DNA of 64,000 nt from CAIOZA01 sp964464375 (GTDB taxonomy: Bacteria; Bacteroidota; Ignavibacteria; Kapaibacteriales; UBA2268): positions 1-64,000 of the forward strand of contig CAYXFU010000013.1 in assembly GCA_964464375.1 (NCBI GenBank), written 5' to 3'. How positions within the stretch are numbered: the first letter of the stretch is position 1; the number at the start of each line of letters is the position of its first letter. The position numbers and the translations under genes were made by a program. Below are positions 16,864-26,307 of the stretch, piece by piece. Under the pieces are notes generated by a model that searched no databases, was not told where the DNA came from, and saw only the letters and a list, made by a program, of their open reading frames with translations.

Positions 16864-18411
16864 ATGATGTCGTTAATAACAAGACTAAAAGATTTTTTCA
16901 CAAAAAAAGCAGGTATTGAGGAGCAGATTGAAATTCTTGCTCAGCAAAAACAATCGAAAATGGGTAAATTAACAGCTAGGCAAAGAATTGAAGAGATTTT
17001 GGACGATCAAACATTTCACGAATATGACATGTTTGTTGAGCACAAAGCTGTTGATTTCGGATTAGATAAAAAATATTTACCCGGAGATGGTGTAATTACT
17101 GGAACTGGAACAATTCTCGGGCATCCGGTCTGCATCTATGCTCAAGATTTTACAGTAGCTGGTGGTTCACTAGGACTAGCACATGCAAGAAAAATTACCA
17201 AAATAATGGATCATGCCATGACTCTCGGACTACCCATAATCTGTATAAATGATTCTGGTGGGGCAAGGATTCAAGAAGGAGTAAATTCACTTGCTGGGTA
17301 TGGAGAAATCTTCTATAGAAATACCAGAGCAAGCGGAGTTATACCACAAATATCTGTTATTCTGGGTCCTTGTGCTGGCGGCGCAGTTTATTCACCTGCT
17401 CTGACAGATTTTGTTTTTGTTGTTGATAAAATATCTAAAATGTTTATCACAGGACCTGAGGTTATTAAAACTGTTCTGGGTGAAGAAATCTCAATGGAAG
17501 ATCTTGGTGGAGCAAGAGTTCAGGCTGAAATCACCGGTAATGCTCATTTTTATGCAGAAAATGAACAACAATGCTTTGAACAAATTAAGAAGCTTGTAAC
17601 TTTTATTCCATGGAATAACAGAAAAAAAGCTGACAAATTCCCACCAAAACCACCGAAACCGATGTATCTAATTGACAAAATAATCCCTGATGAACCATCT
17701 AATCCTTATGATGTTCGAGAAATAATAAAAGCAATAGCAGATAATTCAGATTTCTTTGAAATCCATGAGTTGTGGGCATCAAATATTGTAATTGGATTTG
17801 TTAGATTGAATGGCGATACAATTGGTGTGATCGCAAATCAACCTTTAGTCCTCGCCGGTGTTTTAGATGTTGATTCCTCTATAAAAGCTGCAAGATTTAT
17901 ACGTTTTTGTGATGCATTCAATATTCCCTTACTTACCCTAGTCGATTTGCCAGGATATTTGCCCGGTGTTGATCAGGAACATGCAGGTGTTATAAGGCAT
18001 GGAGCAAAACTTCTTTATGCTTATAGCGAAGCAAGTGTTCCCAAAATTACAGTCATCCTTAGAAAAGCGTATGGGGGAGGATATATAGCAATGTGCTCCA
18101 GACATTTAGGTTCTGACTTTGTTTTTGCTTGGCCATCTGCCGAAATTGCAGTTATGGGACCTGAAGGTGCAGCAAATATTATTTTCAAACAGGAAATTGC
18201 AAATGCTGAGAATCCAAATGATGTTAGAAAGCAGAAGGTTTCAGATTATACTGAAAAATTTGCAAATCCTTATATTGCCGCTGCTGCAGGACATATCGAT
18301 GCTGTAATCAATCCTCTGGAGACTAGAGAATTTGTTCTGCATGCTTTGCAAATTTCAGAGAATAAAGTGGATAATGTTCCACAAAAAAAACATGGTATTC
18401 CGCCATTTTAA
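16864..18411 (+). CDS. Acyl-CoA (propionyl-/methylmalonyl-CoA) carboxyltransferase beta subunit
   Basis: The carboxyltransferase subunit of a biotin-dependent carboxylase or decarboxylase, about 515 residues. It has the family's two crotonase-like halves: KLTARQRIEEILD at the start, the INDSGGARIQEG block and GPCAGGAVYSPAL oxyanion region in the N half, and VDLPGYLPGVDQEHAGVIRHGAKL and RKAYGGGYIAM in the C half. The ATG at 16864 is chosen over an upstream in-frame TGT-rich extension because AAGGA lies at 16855-16859; ATG 16867 is equally possible. The biotin carrier follows 29 bases downstream. No biotin carboxylase is nearby, so propionyl-CoA carboxylase and methylmalonyl-CoA decarboxylase (MmdA) remain open. 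Confidence 0.92.
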   Translation: MMSLITRLKDFFTKKAGIEEQIEILAQQKQSKMGKLTARQRIEEILDDQTFHEYDMFVEHKAVDFGLDKKYLPGDGVITGTGTILGHPVCIYAQDFTVAGGSLGLAHARKITKIMDHAMTLGLPIICINDSGGARIQEGVNSLAGYGEIFYRNTRASGVIPQISVILGPCAGGAVYSPALTDFVFVVDKISKMFITGPEVIKTVLGEEISMEDLGGARVQAEITGNAHFYAENEQQCFEQIKKLVTFIPWNNRKKADKFPPKPPKPMYLIDKIIPDEPSNPYDVREIIKAIADNSDFFEIHELWASNIVIGFVRLNGDTIGVIANQPLVLAGVLDVDSSIKAARFIRFCDAFNIPLLTLVDLPGYLPGVDQEHAGVIRHGAKLLYAYSEASVPKITVILRKAYGGGYIAMCSRHLGSDFVFAWPSAEIAVMGPEGAANIIFKQEIANAENPNDVRKQKVSDYTEKFANPYIAAAAGHIDAVINPLETREFVLHALQISENKVDNVPQKKHGIPPF

Positions 18412-18440
18412 TTTTTAATAAATATTTAATCGGTTGTAAA

Positions 18441-18758
18441 ATGAACGAAAATGAATTTAAAAACATAGAAATTGATGATACTAAATACAAAACTTTATTA
18501 ACTAAGAATTTTATTCGTAGAAAACCATATACACCAAAGGATCCAACATTATTAATTGCATTCATCCCAGGAACAATTAGAGAAATTTATGTTTCAGCTG
18601 GTGATTTTATCAAAAAGGATCAGGATTTATTGATTCTTGAAGCAATGAAAATGAAAAATCTTATCAAGTCTCAATTTGATGTTAGAATAAAATCAGTAAA
18701 TATCAAGGTAGGGGATACTGTGATGAAAAATCAAACATTGATTGAATTTGACTTTTAG
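18441..18758 (+). CDS. Biotin carboxyl carrier protein
   Basis: A 105-residue biotinyl domain protein. The lipoyl/biotinyl fold runs from about residue 36, with the attachment site EAMKMKN, Lys70 being the expected biotinylated residue. The first 30 residues are charged and unlike the Pro/Ala linkers of AccB, which together with its neighbour suggests the carrier of the propionyl-CoA carboxylase or methylmalonyl-CoA decarboxylase complex, not acetyl-CoA carboxylase. It moves the carboxyl group to or from the carboxyltransferase encoded just upstream. Confidence 0.92.
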   Translation: MNENEFKNIEIDDTKYKTLLTKNFIRRKPYTPKDPTLLIAFIPGTIREIYVSAGDFIKKDQDLLILEAMKMKNLIKSQFDVRIKSVNIKVGDTVMKNQTLIEFDF

Positions 18759-18767
18759 AAATTTTAC

Positions 18768-18799
18768 AACAGCATCCGAACTTCTACTCGGGTGCTGTT
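18768..18799. terminator. Bidirectional hairpin between the biotin carrier gene and dusB
   Basis: AACAGCATCCGA (18768-18779) pairs with TCGGGTGCTGTT (18788-18799): 12 bp with one G-T pair and an eight-base loop, between convergent genes. It overlaps the last codons of dusB. Confidence 0.65.
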
Positions 18800-19785
18800 A
18801 TTTCTTCAGAATTAATTAAATCGTCTCTGTAATTCATTAATACGTTAGTTATTTCATCAATTTCGTTGATTGTAACGAGTTTTTGTCTGACTGGATGTGA
18901 AGATCTTAGACCTTTTAGATAGCCACTATAATGTTTTCTGAATTCATGTATTGCTCTGTAAGATCCTTTATATTCAATCTCAAGCTTCAAATGTTCTAAA
19001 CAAGTAAAAATCTTTTCATCCATAGTTGGAGCAGGACATTCAATTCCATTATCGAGATAGTGTCTCATTTCCCGAAAGATAAAAGGGTAACCTATTGCAG
19101 CCCTCCCAACCATAACTGCATCACAACCTGTTTCATCAAATGCTCTTTTGGCATCCTGAGGAGTTTTAACATCCCCATTTAAAATTAATGGAATGTTAAT
19201 ATTTGCTTTGATTTTTGGTATCCAACTCCAATCAGCCTCACCTTTGATGGCTTCAAATCTAGTCCTGCAATGCACAGCTAGTGCTGCTATTCCGGTATCT
19301 TCTAATCGTTTTGCAAGTTCAACAATGATAATTGAGTTTTTATCCCAACCAAGTCTGGTTTTGACTGTAACTGGAATATTCACAGCATCTACAACTGCTT
19401 TTGTTAGCTCGATCATTTTATCGGGGTCTTTGAGTAATGCCGCACCGGCATTATGTTTGACAACGTTCTTTACCCAGCAGCCAAAGTTAATATCAATAAA
19501 ATCTACACCAATACTTTCTACAATTTTTGCTGACTGAACCATTGAATCAATATTATTTCCAAATATTTGAATAGATACTGGTCTCTCTTCATCTTTGATT
19601 AACATTTTCTGCATTGATCTTTTTGCATCACGAATGATGCCCTCGGATGCTACAAATTCTGAATAAACAATGTCTGCACCAAATTTTTTACAAAGAAGAC
19701 GATATGGAGGATCGGTAACATCCTCCATTGGTGCCAGCAGTACACCATTAGTAACTTCAATACTTCCAATTTTTAAAAATGCCAT
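18784..19785 (-). CDS. dusB: tRNA-dihydrouridine synthase, DusB type
   Basis: A 333-residue TIM-barrel flavoenzyme reducing uridine to dihydrouridine in the tRNA D loop. LLAPMEDVTDPPYRLLCKKF (about 16-35) binds FMN, NFGCWVKNVVKHNAGAALLK (about 100-119) contains the catalytic Cys, and the barrel continues with TVKTRLGWD, AVHCRTR, LILNGDVKTPQDA and GCDAVMVGRAAIGYPF. The C-terminal helical RNA-binding domain follows from about 240. GCW in place of the usual GCP at the catalytic loop is a variant seen in this phylum. Confidence 0.95.
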   Translation of the reverse strand: MAFLKIGSIEVTNGVLLAPMEDVTDPPYRLLCKKFGADIVYSEFVASEGIIRDAKRSMQKMLIKDEERPVSIQIFGNNIDSMVQSAKIVESIGVDFIDINFGCWVKNVVKHNAGAALLKDPDKMIELTKAVVDAVNIPVTVKTRLGWDKNSIIIVELAKRLEDTGIAALAVHCRTRFEAIKGEADWSWIPKIKANINIPLILNGDVKTPQDAKRAFDETGCDAVMVGRAAIGYPFIFREMRHYLDNGIECPAPTMDEKIFTCLEHLKLEIEYKGSYRAIHEFRKHYSGYLKGLRSSHPVRQKLVTINEIDEITNVLMNYRDDLINSEEITAPE

Positions 19786-19801
19786 TAATCTTTTCTAATT
19801 G

Positions 19802-19809
19802 TAATTTTG
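19802..19809 (+). promoter_or_regulatory. Possible -7 element upstream of the DNA glycosylase gene
   Basis: TAATTTTG matches TAnnTTTG, 48 bases before the preferred TTG start at 19858. No -33 element recognised. Confidence 0.3.
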
Positions 19810-19857
19810 CCTTAAAACATTTAAATTAAGAAATTATTGTTATTGAAAAGGAATAAT

Positions 19858-20463
19858 TTGAAAGAACATTTTAAACCTGATTTCACAAAACATATTGATG
19901 AATCCTTTTTCCTGCAAGCACCTGAGATTGTAGCAAAAGAGCTTCTGGGTTCAATCCTTGTAAAAAAAGAAAAAAATTCGTTAATTGCTGGTCTAATTGT
20001 TGAAACTGAAGCATACCTTCATCTAAATGATTTGTCCAGTCACTCATACATTGGCCAAACTAACAGAAACAAAGCTATGTTTGAAAGGGGGGGAATCATA
20101 TATGTTTACAAAATTTATGGAATTCATCACTGTATCAATATTGTTACAGAAGATAAAGGAATTGCTTCTGCAGTATTAATCAGAGCTATCCAGCCAATCT
20201 ATGGGATTGATACAATGATCAAGCTTAGAGGTGTTACTGATCAAACAAGATTGTGCAAAGGTCCAGGGAATCTTGCTAAAGCTTATAATATCAATTTGGA
20301 TGATAATTTTAAAAGACTAACTACAAAAGATTTATATATTCAAAAGAATGTCGATGATCCAGATAATGAGATTATAAAATCAAAAAGAATAGGAATTAGT
20401 AAATCATCAGAATTAGAGCTTAGATTTTATTTAAAAAATTCAAAATTTATATCAAGAAAATAG
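19858..20463 (+). CDS. mpg: DNA-3-methyladenine glycosylase (AAG/Mpg family)
   Basis: An alkyladenine DNA glycosylase of about 201 residues that excises 3-methyladenine, 7-methylguanine and hypoxanthine to start base-excision repair. The family blocks are present: AKELLGSILV, the catalytic-Glu strand IVETEAYL, DLSSHSYIGQTNRNKAMFER, IYVYKIYGIHHCINIVT and VLIRAIQPI, and LCKGPGNLAKA near the end. No ATG is available at the front. TTG at 19858 is chosen because AAAAGGA (19846-19852) lies five bases before it; a TTG at 19837 would add seven residues. Confidence 0.9.
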   Translation: MKEHFKPDFTKHIDESFFLQAPEIVAKELLGSILVKKEKNSLIAGLIVETEAYLHLNDLSSHSYIGQTNRNKAMFERGGIIYVYKIYGIHHCINIVTEDKGIASAVLIRAIQPIYGIDTMIKLRGVTDQTRLCKGPGNLAKAYNINLDDNFKRLTTKDLYIQKNVDDPDNEIIKSKRIGISKSSELELRFYLKNSKFISRK

Positions 20464-20576
20464 TGGTTTTTAAGATAAAAAGTAGTAAATTGTAATTCAA
20501 TTTATCTTTATATAAGTAACGTTAAAGTAGAGTTCACCTATTACGAAATATATTTTGACCGGTTATCAGGTTATTC

Positions 20577-20583
20577 GGAGGGG
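20577..20583 (+). promoter_or_regulatory. Strong ribosome-binding site fixing the start of the OmpA-type gene
   Basis: GGAGGGG lies four bases before the ATG at 20588. It rules out an earlier in-frame start and puts the signal peptide directly at the N-terminus. Confidence 0.75.
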
Positions 20584-20587
20584 CATT

Positions 20588-22630
20588 ATGTTTAATAAAT
20601 TACTATTAAGTCTGTTAATTTTTCTTTTTATCACAGTCAATTGTGGCTTTGGACAAGGTTATTTAGACAAGTCCACTGACAATAGAATTGCTTTTGGTTT
20701 ATTTGCCGGTGTAAATTTTAATCAGCACAGTGCTGATTTTATTGGTATAAATTTTCCTCAGGTTCCATCCTGTTGCCCAAGATTTGAAACAGGAACTGGA
20801 ATTGGATTTAACGGTGGCTTGTTATTTAATCTGCCTCTGTCTGATAGACTTACTCTTCAGTTCCGTGGTCTTTACAGCATTTTATCAGCTGAATTATCAA
20901 CTATTGAAGATACTTATGTTTCTACTCCTGACGGCAAAGGAACAAATGGCTCATTTGAACATTCTGTTGATGCCGGTTTAGCTATTGCAGGTTTGCAGCC
21001 AATGATTGGGTATAGAATTCAGGATAATCTTACTGTTTCTGCCGGTCTAAGAGCTGGCTTTCTTTTGGAAAAGACATTCAAACAAAAGGAAGAATTAATT
21101 TCTCCTTCTACAGGTACATTCTTTGGTACGAATAGCAGAGTTCAAAATGTTTCATCAGGTGATATAAATAACACAAGCTCTCTGAATCTTGCACTTGCAT
21201 TAGGTGCAGGGTATTCATTACCCTTAAATTCCGAAAATTCTTTGCAACTTATACCTGAAGCATACTATTTTTTAGGTCTTAATAATATTTTCTCTGATGG
21301 TAATTGGAAGGCTAATCAATTTACTGCAGGTCTTGCTTTGGTTTGGTCACCCAGAAAGCTGAAGCCAATCAAACCACCTGCTTTACCTCCAATGCCGCCG
21401 CCTGCATTAATGCCACCGCCTCCACCGGCTGTGCCAGTTCTTGATGCCTCTATTGCAGCTGTTGCAGTTGATGAAAAAGGTGTTGAATCTTCAATTGCAA
21501 GATTAAAAGTTGAACAATTCTTGTCTACAAGAATGCATCCTTTATTGAATTATGTTTTCTTTGATGAAAATATTGCGAATATTCCTTCGAGATATAAAGG
21601 TATAACAGATAAGCAAAAGAATGATTTCAGTTTGAAGAAATTGTATAGTATGTCCACGATGGATGTTTATCACAATATTTTAAATATAATTGGTAAAAGA
21701 ATTTCTATGTATCCACAGGCAGAAATCACTTTAACTGGTTGTAACGCTGATATTGGGAATGAGAAGGGTAATACTTCTTTATCAAAACAAAGAGCAGAAA
21801 ATGTAAAAAATTATCTTGTCAATGTTTGGGGTATTTCCGAATCCAGAATAAAAGTAGAAGCAAAGAATTTACCTGCAATTCCATCAAATATTTCAAATAT
21901 TGAAGGACAACAGGAAAACCGAAGAGTTGAAATTTCATCTAATGTTGATCGAATTTTTGAACCTATTATCGTTCAAGATACATTAGTTGAATCGAATCCT
22001 CCATTATTCAGGTTCAAACCTAACATTAAAACGCCTATTGGTGTTCAAAGCTGGAAAATTATAACTGAACAAAGTTCCGGAGAATTAAAAGTCTTCTCTG
22101 GTACCGGAACTCCACCAAAAACCATTGAGTGGGATTTATCCAAAGAATACGAAGTTGTGCCAAGACTTAACGAACCATTAAATTATAAATTAGAAGTTAT
22201 TGATAATGATAATAAAAAATGGCTGTCCCCTCTGCAGAGTTTACCTGTTGAGCAGATGACAATTGAAAAGAAGATTCTTGAACAAATTGCTGATAAGGAA
22301 ATTGATAAGTTCTCACTTATTTTGTTTGCTTATGATAAATCTGACCTTGGTATTGAGAATCAGAAAATTGCAGATTTTGCTAAGAGAAGAATTCAGAAGA
22401 ATTCTACTGTTAATATTGTTGGATATACAGATCGTTCTGGTGATGATAAGCATAATATTGATTTATCACAACGTCGTGCAAATTCAACTGCTAAGGCATT
22501 AGGAGTTGATCCAAAACTTGCAAAAGGGATGGGTGAATTGAAGTTACTCTATGATAATGAATTACCTGAAGGCAGATTTTATTGCAGAACTGTTAATATC
22601 GAAATCGTAACACCGGTGATTTATGAATAA
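20588..22630 (+). CDS. Outer-membrane protein with beta-barrel and two OmpA-like domains
   Basis: About 680 residues. After a signal peptide (LLLSLLIFLFITVNCGFGQ) comes a region of alternating aromatic/Gly strands to about residue 255, consistent with an eight-stranded porin-family barrel; then a Pro-rich linker (PPMPPPALMPPPPP, about 265-280); a first OmpA-like peptidoglycan-binding domain (about 310-455, with LSKQRAENVKNYLV and ENRRVEI); a beta-sandwich stretch; and a second OmpA-like domain (about 575-680, with VGYTDRSGDDKHNIDLSQRR). Two OmpA domains in one chain is unusual. Its gene ends just before the VWA/T9SS gene, and the pair is probably one unit that ties a large surface protein to the envelope. 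The function is inferred from architecture only. Confidence 0.8.
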   Translation: MFNKLLLSLLIFLFITVNCGFGQGYLDKSTDNRIAFGLFAGVNFNQHSADFIGINFPQVPSCCPRFETGTGIGFNGGLLFNLPLSDRLTLQFRGLYSILSAELSTIEDTYVSTPDGKGTNGSFEHSVDAGLAIAGLQPMIGYRIQDNLTVSAGLRAGFLLEKTFKQKEELISPSTGTFFGTNSRVQNVSSGDINNTSSLNLALALGAGYSLPLNSENSLQLIPEAYYFLGLNNIFSDGNWKANQFTAGLALVWSPRKLKPIKPPALPPMPPPALMPPPPPAVPVLDASIAAVAVDEKGVESSIARLKVEQFLSTRMHPLLNYVFFDENIANIPSRYKGITDKQKNDFSLKKLYSMSTMDVYHNILNIIGKRISMYPQAEITLTGCNADIGNEKGNTSLSKQRAENVKNYLVNVWGISESRIKVEAKNLPAIPSNISNIEGQQENRRVEISSNVDRIFEPIIVQDTLVESNPPLFRFKPNIKTPIGVQSWKIITEQSSGELKVFSGTGTPPKTIEWDLSKEYEVVPRLNEPLNYKLEVIDNDNKKWLSPLQSLPVEQMTIEKKILEQIADKEIDKFSLILFAYDKSDLGIENQKIADFAKRRIQKNSTVNIVGYTDRSGDDKHNIDLSQRRANSTAKALGVDPKLAKGMGELKLLYDNELPEGRFYCRTVNIEIVTPVIYE

Positions 22631-22658
22631 TATTTTAAAAAATAATAATAAAATAGAT

Positions 22659-22663
22659 GGAGG
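22659..22663 (+). promoter_or_regulatory. Ribosome-binding site fixing the start of the VWA protein
   Basis: GGAGG lies four bases before the ATG at 22668. It excludes an in-frame start at 22623 that would overlap the previous gene and bury the signal peptide. Confidence 0.7.
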
Positions 22664-22667
22664 ATTT

Positions 22668-25600
22668 ATGAAACACCTCTTTAAAATGTTGGTTCTAAGT
22701 TTTATCCTATTGGCTTGGAATAATTCTTTCAGTCAATCATTTAAACTTGAAAAAGTTACAACTGATAACTTTCCCGAAATCACAGCTGAATTTCAGATAA
22801 AAGATGCAAACGGTGAAATCCGAAGTTTCAATGTTAACGATTTCATTATTCAAGAGAATTGTCCAAATACTAAGCCTAAAAATATTATTTGTCCACCGGC
22901 TGGGCAATCAAAGTTCTCCTTGATTTTGACATTGGATAAATCTCCATCCATGTTTGATCAGGTTCCTGGTCAGGCTGCTGGAGTTTTAAAGAAGGATCTT
23001 GTTGTTTCTGCAGTAGATAAAATGTTAAAAGCTTTACCTGATAAATCAAGATGGGAATGTGCAGTTGTGATGTTCTCTAGTGCATCTGTAATTGCACAGG
23101 ATTTTACAAACGATATCACATTGATTTCAAAAGCCGTTACGCAATCATATAAAACTGCAGGAATGCAAACTGATTATAATGCGGGTTTCCTATATGATAG
23201 AAATGGAGCACCTGGTGCACTTGAGGTTGCCAAAAGAGCTAAGTATAAACCTGTAGTCTTATTCCTTTCAGATGGCGACCATCTTTTTCAAACTCCTAGT
23301 GTCCCAAGCCGTATCAGTGTTTGGGATGCACAGATAATAGCAGCTACAAAACCAAAACCAGGTGGTCCTCTGGAAATTGAAGCCACCATTTATGCATTTA
23401 CTTTGGGATTTCCTATGACTTCTATACTAAGTGGAATTGCGACTTCAACACCATTCGGTGAAGCATTTGCATCTCAGATGTCTCAAGCTGAATTAGAAGT
23501 TTTGTTCTCTGGTATTATAACTAAAGCCGGTACTCTAGGTCCTCTTTCACCATGCCAGATCGTTTGGGAATCCTGTTGTGACGGTGGTGATGTTAAAATT
23601 ACATATTCTCCATTTGCTCTGACTGATAGTGCTGTATATTCAGTTCCATCTAATCTGAAGCCATTTTTGGAGGTTGTACCAACAAATCCATTCTATGCAA
23701 ATAAAATTGCAGGATCAGTTACTGATATACCTATCGCAGTGACAGCAAGACGGAATTTCGTTAAATTGTCAAGTCCGTTTTATAATTCTTCTGATGGTAG
23801 TTTTACAATTAAAGGGCTTCCAACAAAAGATACAATACTTAAAAAAGATGAAACTTTAAATCTTCTTGTCTCTTATTTGGCACCGAATGATAAAAAAATT
23901 CATGCTTCAGACATTAGGTTTGTTTCTACTGCATGTGATTACAACCTATTACAACCAACAGCCGGTTGGATATATGAGAATGATGTAAATGTTGGTTCTT
24001 CTACTTTAAACACACCAAAAAATGTTGTTAACGACACTGTTATCTGCAACAATACAGGTAGAACAGTTAAAATATTAAAAATATATACTTCAGGTGGAGA
24101 TGCCGCTGATTTTGTTATTGTAGATCCTCCTTTGCCTGTTGATCTTCTTCCAAACCAATGTCTGAAAGTTACATTTAAGTTTACTCCATCAGCAAATGGA
24201 ACTAGAACTTCAACATTAATTGCAGAAACAGAATTAGGCAATTTATCAGCTACAATTACCGGATCTGGTTCTGGATTTGCTGAAATAGATGGACAGAAAA
24301 TATATCTTTATGCAAATACAAATTGTCAAACTTCAACGCGGGATACCATTGTAACTGTTACTAATCCCGGTGCTTTAGATTTAAATATTACAAATATCTC
24401 ATTAAGTAACTCCACTGACTTTTTGAAAGATAAAAGTGCTCCTCAAACTATTAAACCCGGAGAAAAGTTAGATATCAAAGTAACCTTTGATGCTAAATCA
24501 TCCGGTAGCAAATCAACTGTATTATCCATTGAAAGTAATGCTAATGGTCAGGCAATATACAGCATTAATTTATCAGGTATCAAAGATAGTATTGATTTTA
24601 TTGCATCGGTACCATCAATTGATTTTGGTGATTTGTGTGTTGGTGAAACAAAAGACATGGTTGTAAAATTGACTAATACCGGATCAGTTACTATGACTGT
24701 ATCTGCATCCGATAATGGTAGTTTTACCTTACCAGTTAAATCATGGACAATTCCAGCTTCAGGTATTCAAGATGTAACTATCAGCTTTACAGAAGCTACA
24801 GAACAAGCGTATAGTGCAGACATTACATTTACTGATAACGTTTGTAATATTATTAAAAAAGTTAATGTTAAAGCCAACGTAGTTTCCCCAAAAATTACTT
24901 ATACACCATTGTCTTTAACCTCCACGGTCGGTATTCCGGCTTCAGGTAAAATTACAATCTCAAATCCCACTACAAGAAATCTTGTTGTAGGTACTGCAAC
25001 AGCATCAGATCCTCAGATAACATTCACTCCTGCTCCAAACTGGAATATTCCTGCTGGTGGTACATTTGATGTTAATGTTACTTATACACCGGCTAATAGT
25101 ACATTGCTGAATGCTGTAATTAAACTTAACGGAACACCCTGCAATTTCAATGATTCACTTAAAATTACCGGTAATCCGGATTTAGCAATTGGTACTTTAA
25201 AAATAGACAAACATACTGGATATCCAGGTTTCTCAATTGATATACCTATTCACTTAATAAATACTTTTAAACTTGTTGAATCAGGAGTCACAGGAATTTC
25301 TACCAGAATTACTTACGATCAGACAATGTTAACTTATAAAGGGATTAAACCTTCAGGAACAGTTTCTGCTCAAACCGGTTATATTGACATTAATAATATG
25401 CTTATAAGTGGTATTAGTGGTGATGTGATTGCAACACTTACTTTTGATATAAATAATTCAGCTAATGTTTTTACGGCTTTGGCTCTATCAAATAGTACAG
25501 CTATAGGCGGAGCACTTAATATATCAAATCTTCCTGGCGATTTTACTTTAAATCCAGTTACTATTGATCTAGAAGTAAATACGACTTCGGCTAAACCGGG

Positions 25601-26219
25601 AGAGAATGTTTATATAACCTTAAGTGTTAAAAATTCAAAGAATCTAACACAAGCAATACATCAATCAATTAATACAAAGTTAACTTATAATTATTCATTA
25701 TTAGAACCAATCGGAACAACTCCACAGGGCGTAGTTTCAGGTGCTAACCGTGAAATAGCATTAAGTATTCCTGCTATAACAACCGGAGTTGCAAGTTTTA
25801 CATTCAAAGCTATGCTTGGCAATGCTGTCATGACAGATCTGCTTTTATCAGACACAAAATTACAAAATGGAGATGCAACAATAAATACAACAAATGGAAA
25901 ATTTACTTTGGATGGTATTTGTGTTAGCAATGGACCAAGATTGTTTGACCCACAGGGTAAAGCTCAGATCACATCAATCAATCCAAATCCGGCAGATGGT
26001 AATACTTCTGTTATGATTGAAACTCAAGAGGAAGGATTGCATACTGTTTCCATCTATTCGTCGATAGGAATTCTAGTCAAGCGAGTCTTTTCTGGGGATT
26101 TGAAAATTGGAGTTCATGAACTTACTTTTGATGCTTCAGCTACATCAAATGGTTCGTATTTCATAATCTATGAAACACCAACAAAGACATTAACTCAGAT
26201 GTTGGGTGTTATGAAATAA
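22668..26219 (+). CDS. Very large secreted VWA/beta-sandwich protein with T9SS sorting domain
   Basis: About 1183 residues: signal peptide (1-22, LVLSFILLAWNNSFSQ); a von Willebrand A domain from about residue 84 with the metal site DKSPS and a later FLSDGDH strand; several repeated immunoglobulin-like sandwich modules from about 370 to 850, with recurring phrases such as FTPSANGTRTSTL and VTYTPANSTLLN, of the ASH/choice-of-anchor type; a cohesin-like module with DKHTGYPGFSIDIPIHL; and a C-terminal T9SS type A sorting domain (about 1105-1183, SINPNPADGNTSVMIETQ ... NGSYFIIYE). It is expected to cross the outer membrane through T9SS and stay on the surface or be released. A metal-dependent adhesin is a reasonable guess. 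It follows the double-OmpA gene by 37 bases. Confidence 0.8.
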   Translation: MKHLFKMLVLSFILLAWNNSFSQSFKLEKVTTDNFPEITAEFQIKDANGEIRSFNVNDFIIQENCPNTKPKNIICPPAGQSKFSLILTLDKSPSMFDQVPGQAAGVLKKDLVVSAVDKMLKALPDKSRWECAVVMFSSASVIAQDFTNDITLISKAVTQSYKTAGMQTDYNAGFLYDRNGAPGALEVAKRAKYKPVVLFLSDGDHLFQTPSVPSRISVWDAQIIAATKPKPGGPLEIEATIYAFTLGFPMTSILSGIATSTPFGEAFASQMSQAELEVLFSGIITKAGTLGPLSPCQIVWESCCDGGDVKITYSPFALTDSAVYSVPSNLKPFLEVVPTNPFYANKIAGSVTDIPIAVTARRNFVKLSSPFYNSSDGSFTIKGLPTKDTILKKDETLNLLVSYLAPNDKKIHASDIRFVSTACDYNLLQPTAGWIYENDVNVGSSTLNTPKNVVNDTVICNNTGRTVKILKIYTSGGDAADFVIVDPPLPVDLLPNQCLKVTFKFTPSANGTRTSTLIAETELGNLSATITGSGSGFAEIDGQKIYLYANTNCQTSTRDTIVTVTNPGALDLNITNISLSNSTDFLKDKSAPQTIKPGEKLDIKVTFDAKSSGSKSTVLSIESNANGQAIYSINLSGIKDSIDFIASVPSIDFGDLCVGETKDMVVKLTNTGSVTMTVSASDNGSFTLPVKSWTIPASGIQDVTISFTEATEQAYSADITFTDNVCNIIKKVNVKANVVSPKITYTPLSLTSTVGIPASGKITISNPTTRNLVVGTATASDPQITFTPAPNWNIPAGGTFDVNVTYTPANSTLLNAVIKLNGTPCNFNDSLKITGNPDLAIGTLKIDKHTGYPGFSIDIPIHLINTFKLVESGVTGISTRITYDQTMLTYKGIKPSGTVSAQTGYIDINNMLISGISGDVIATLTFDINNSANVFTALALSNSTAIGGALNISNLPGDFTLNPVTIDLEVNTTSAKPGENVYITLSVKNSKNLTQAIHQSINTKLTYNYSLLEPIGTTPQGVVSGANREIALSIPAITTGVASFTFKAMLGNAVMTDLLLSDTKLQNGDATINTTNGKFTLDGICVSNGPRLFDPQGKAQITSINPNPADGNTSVMIETQEEGLHTVSIYSSIGILVKRVFSGDLKIGVHELTFDASATSNGSYFIIYETPTKTLTQMLGVMK

Positions 26220-26260
26220 TTCCTTAATTTTGAATAAGGTCAACAAGTAAATTTTTATGA

Positions 26261-26293
26261 GGCTGTCCAAATAGCTTAATAGCTTGGACAGCC
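26261..26293 (+). terminator. Terminator-like hairpin after the VWA gene
   Basis: GGCTGTCCAA (26261-26270) pairs perfectly with TTGGACAGCC (26284-26293) around a 13-base loop, followed by CTTTAATT. The 10-bp stem is strong though the T-tract is poor. Confidence 0.65.
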
Positions 26294-26307
26294 CTTTAAT
26301 TAACAAA

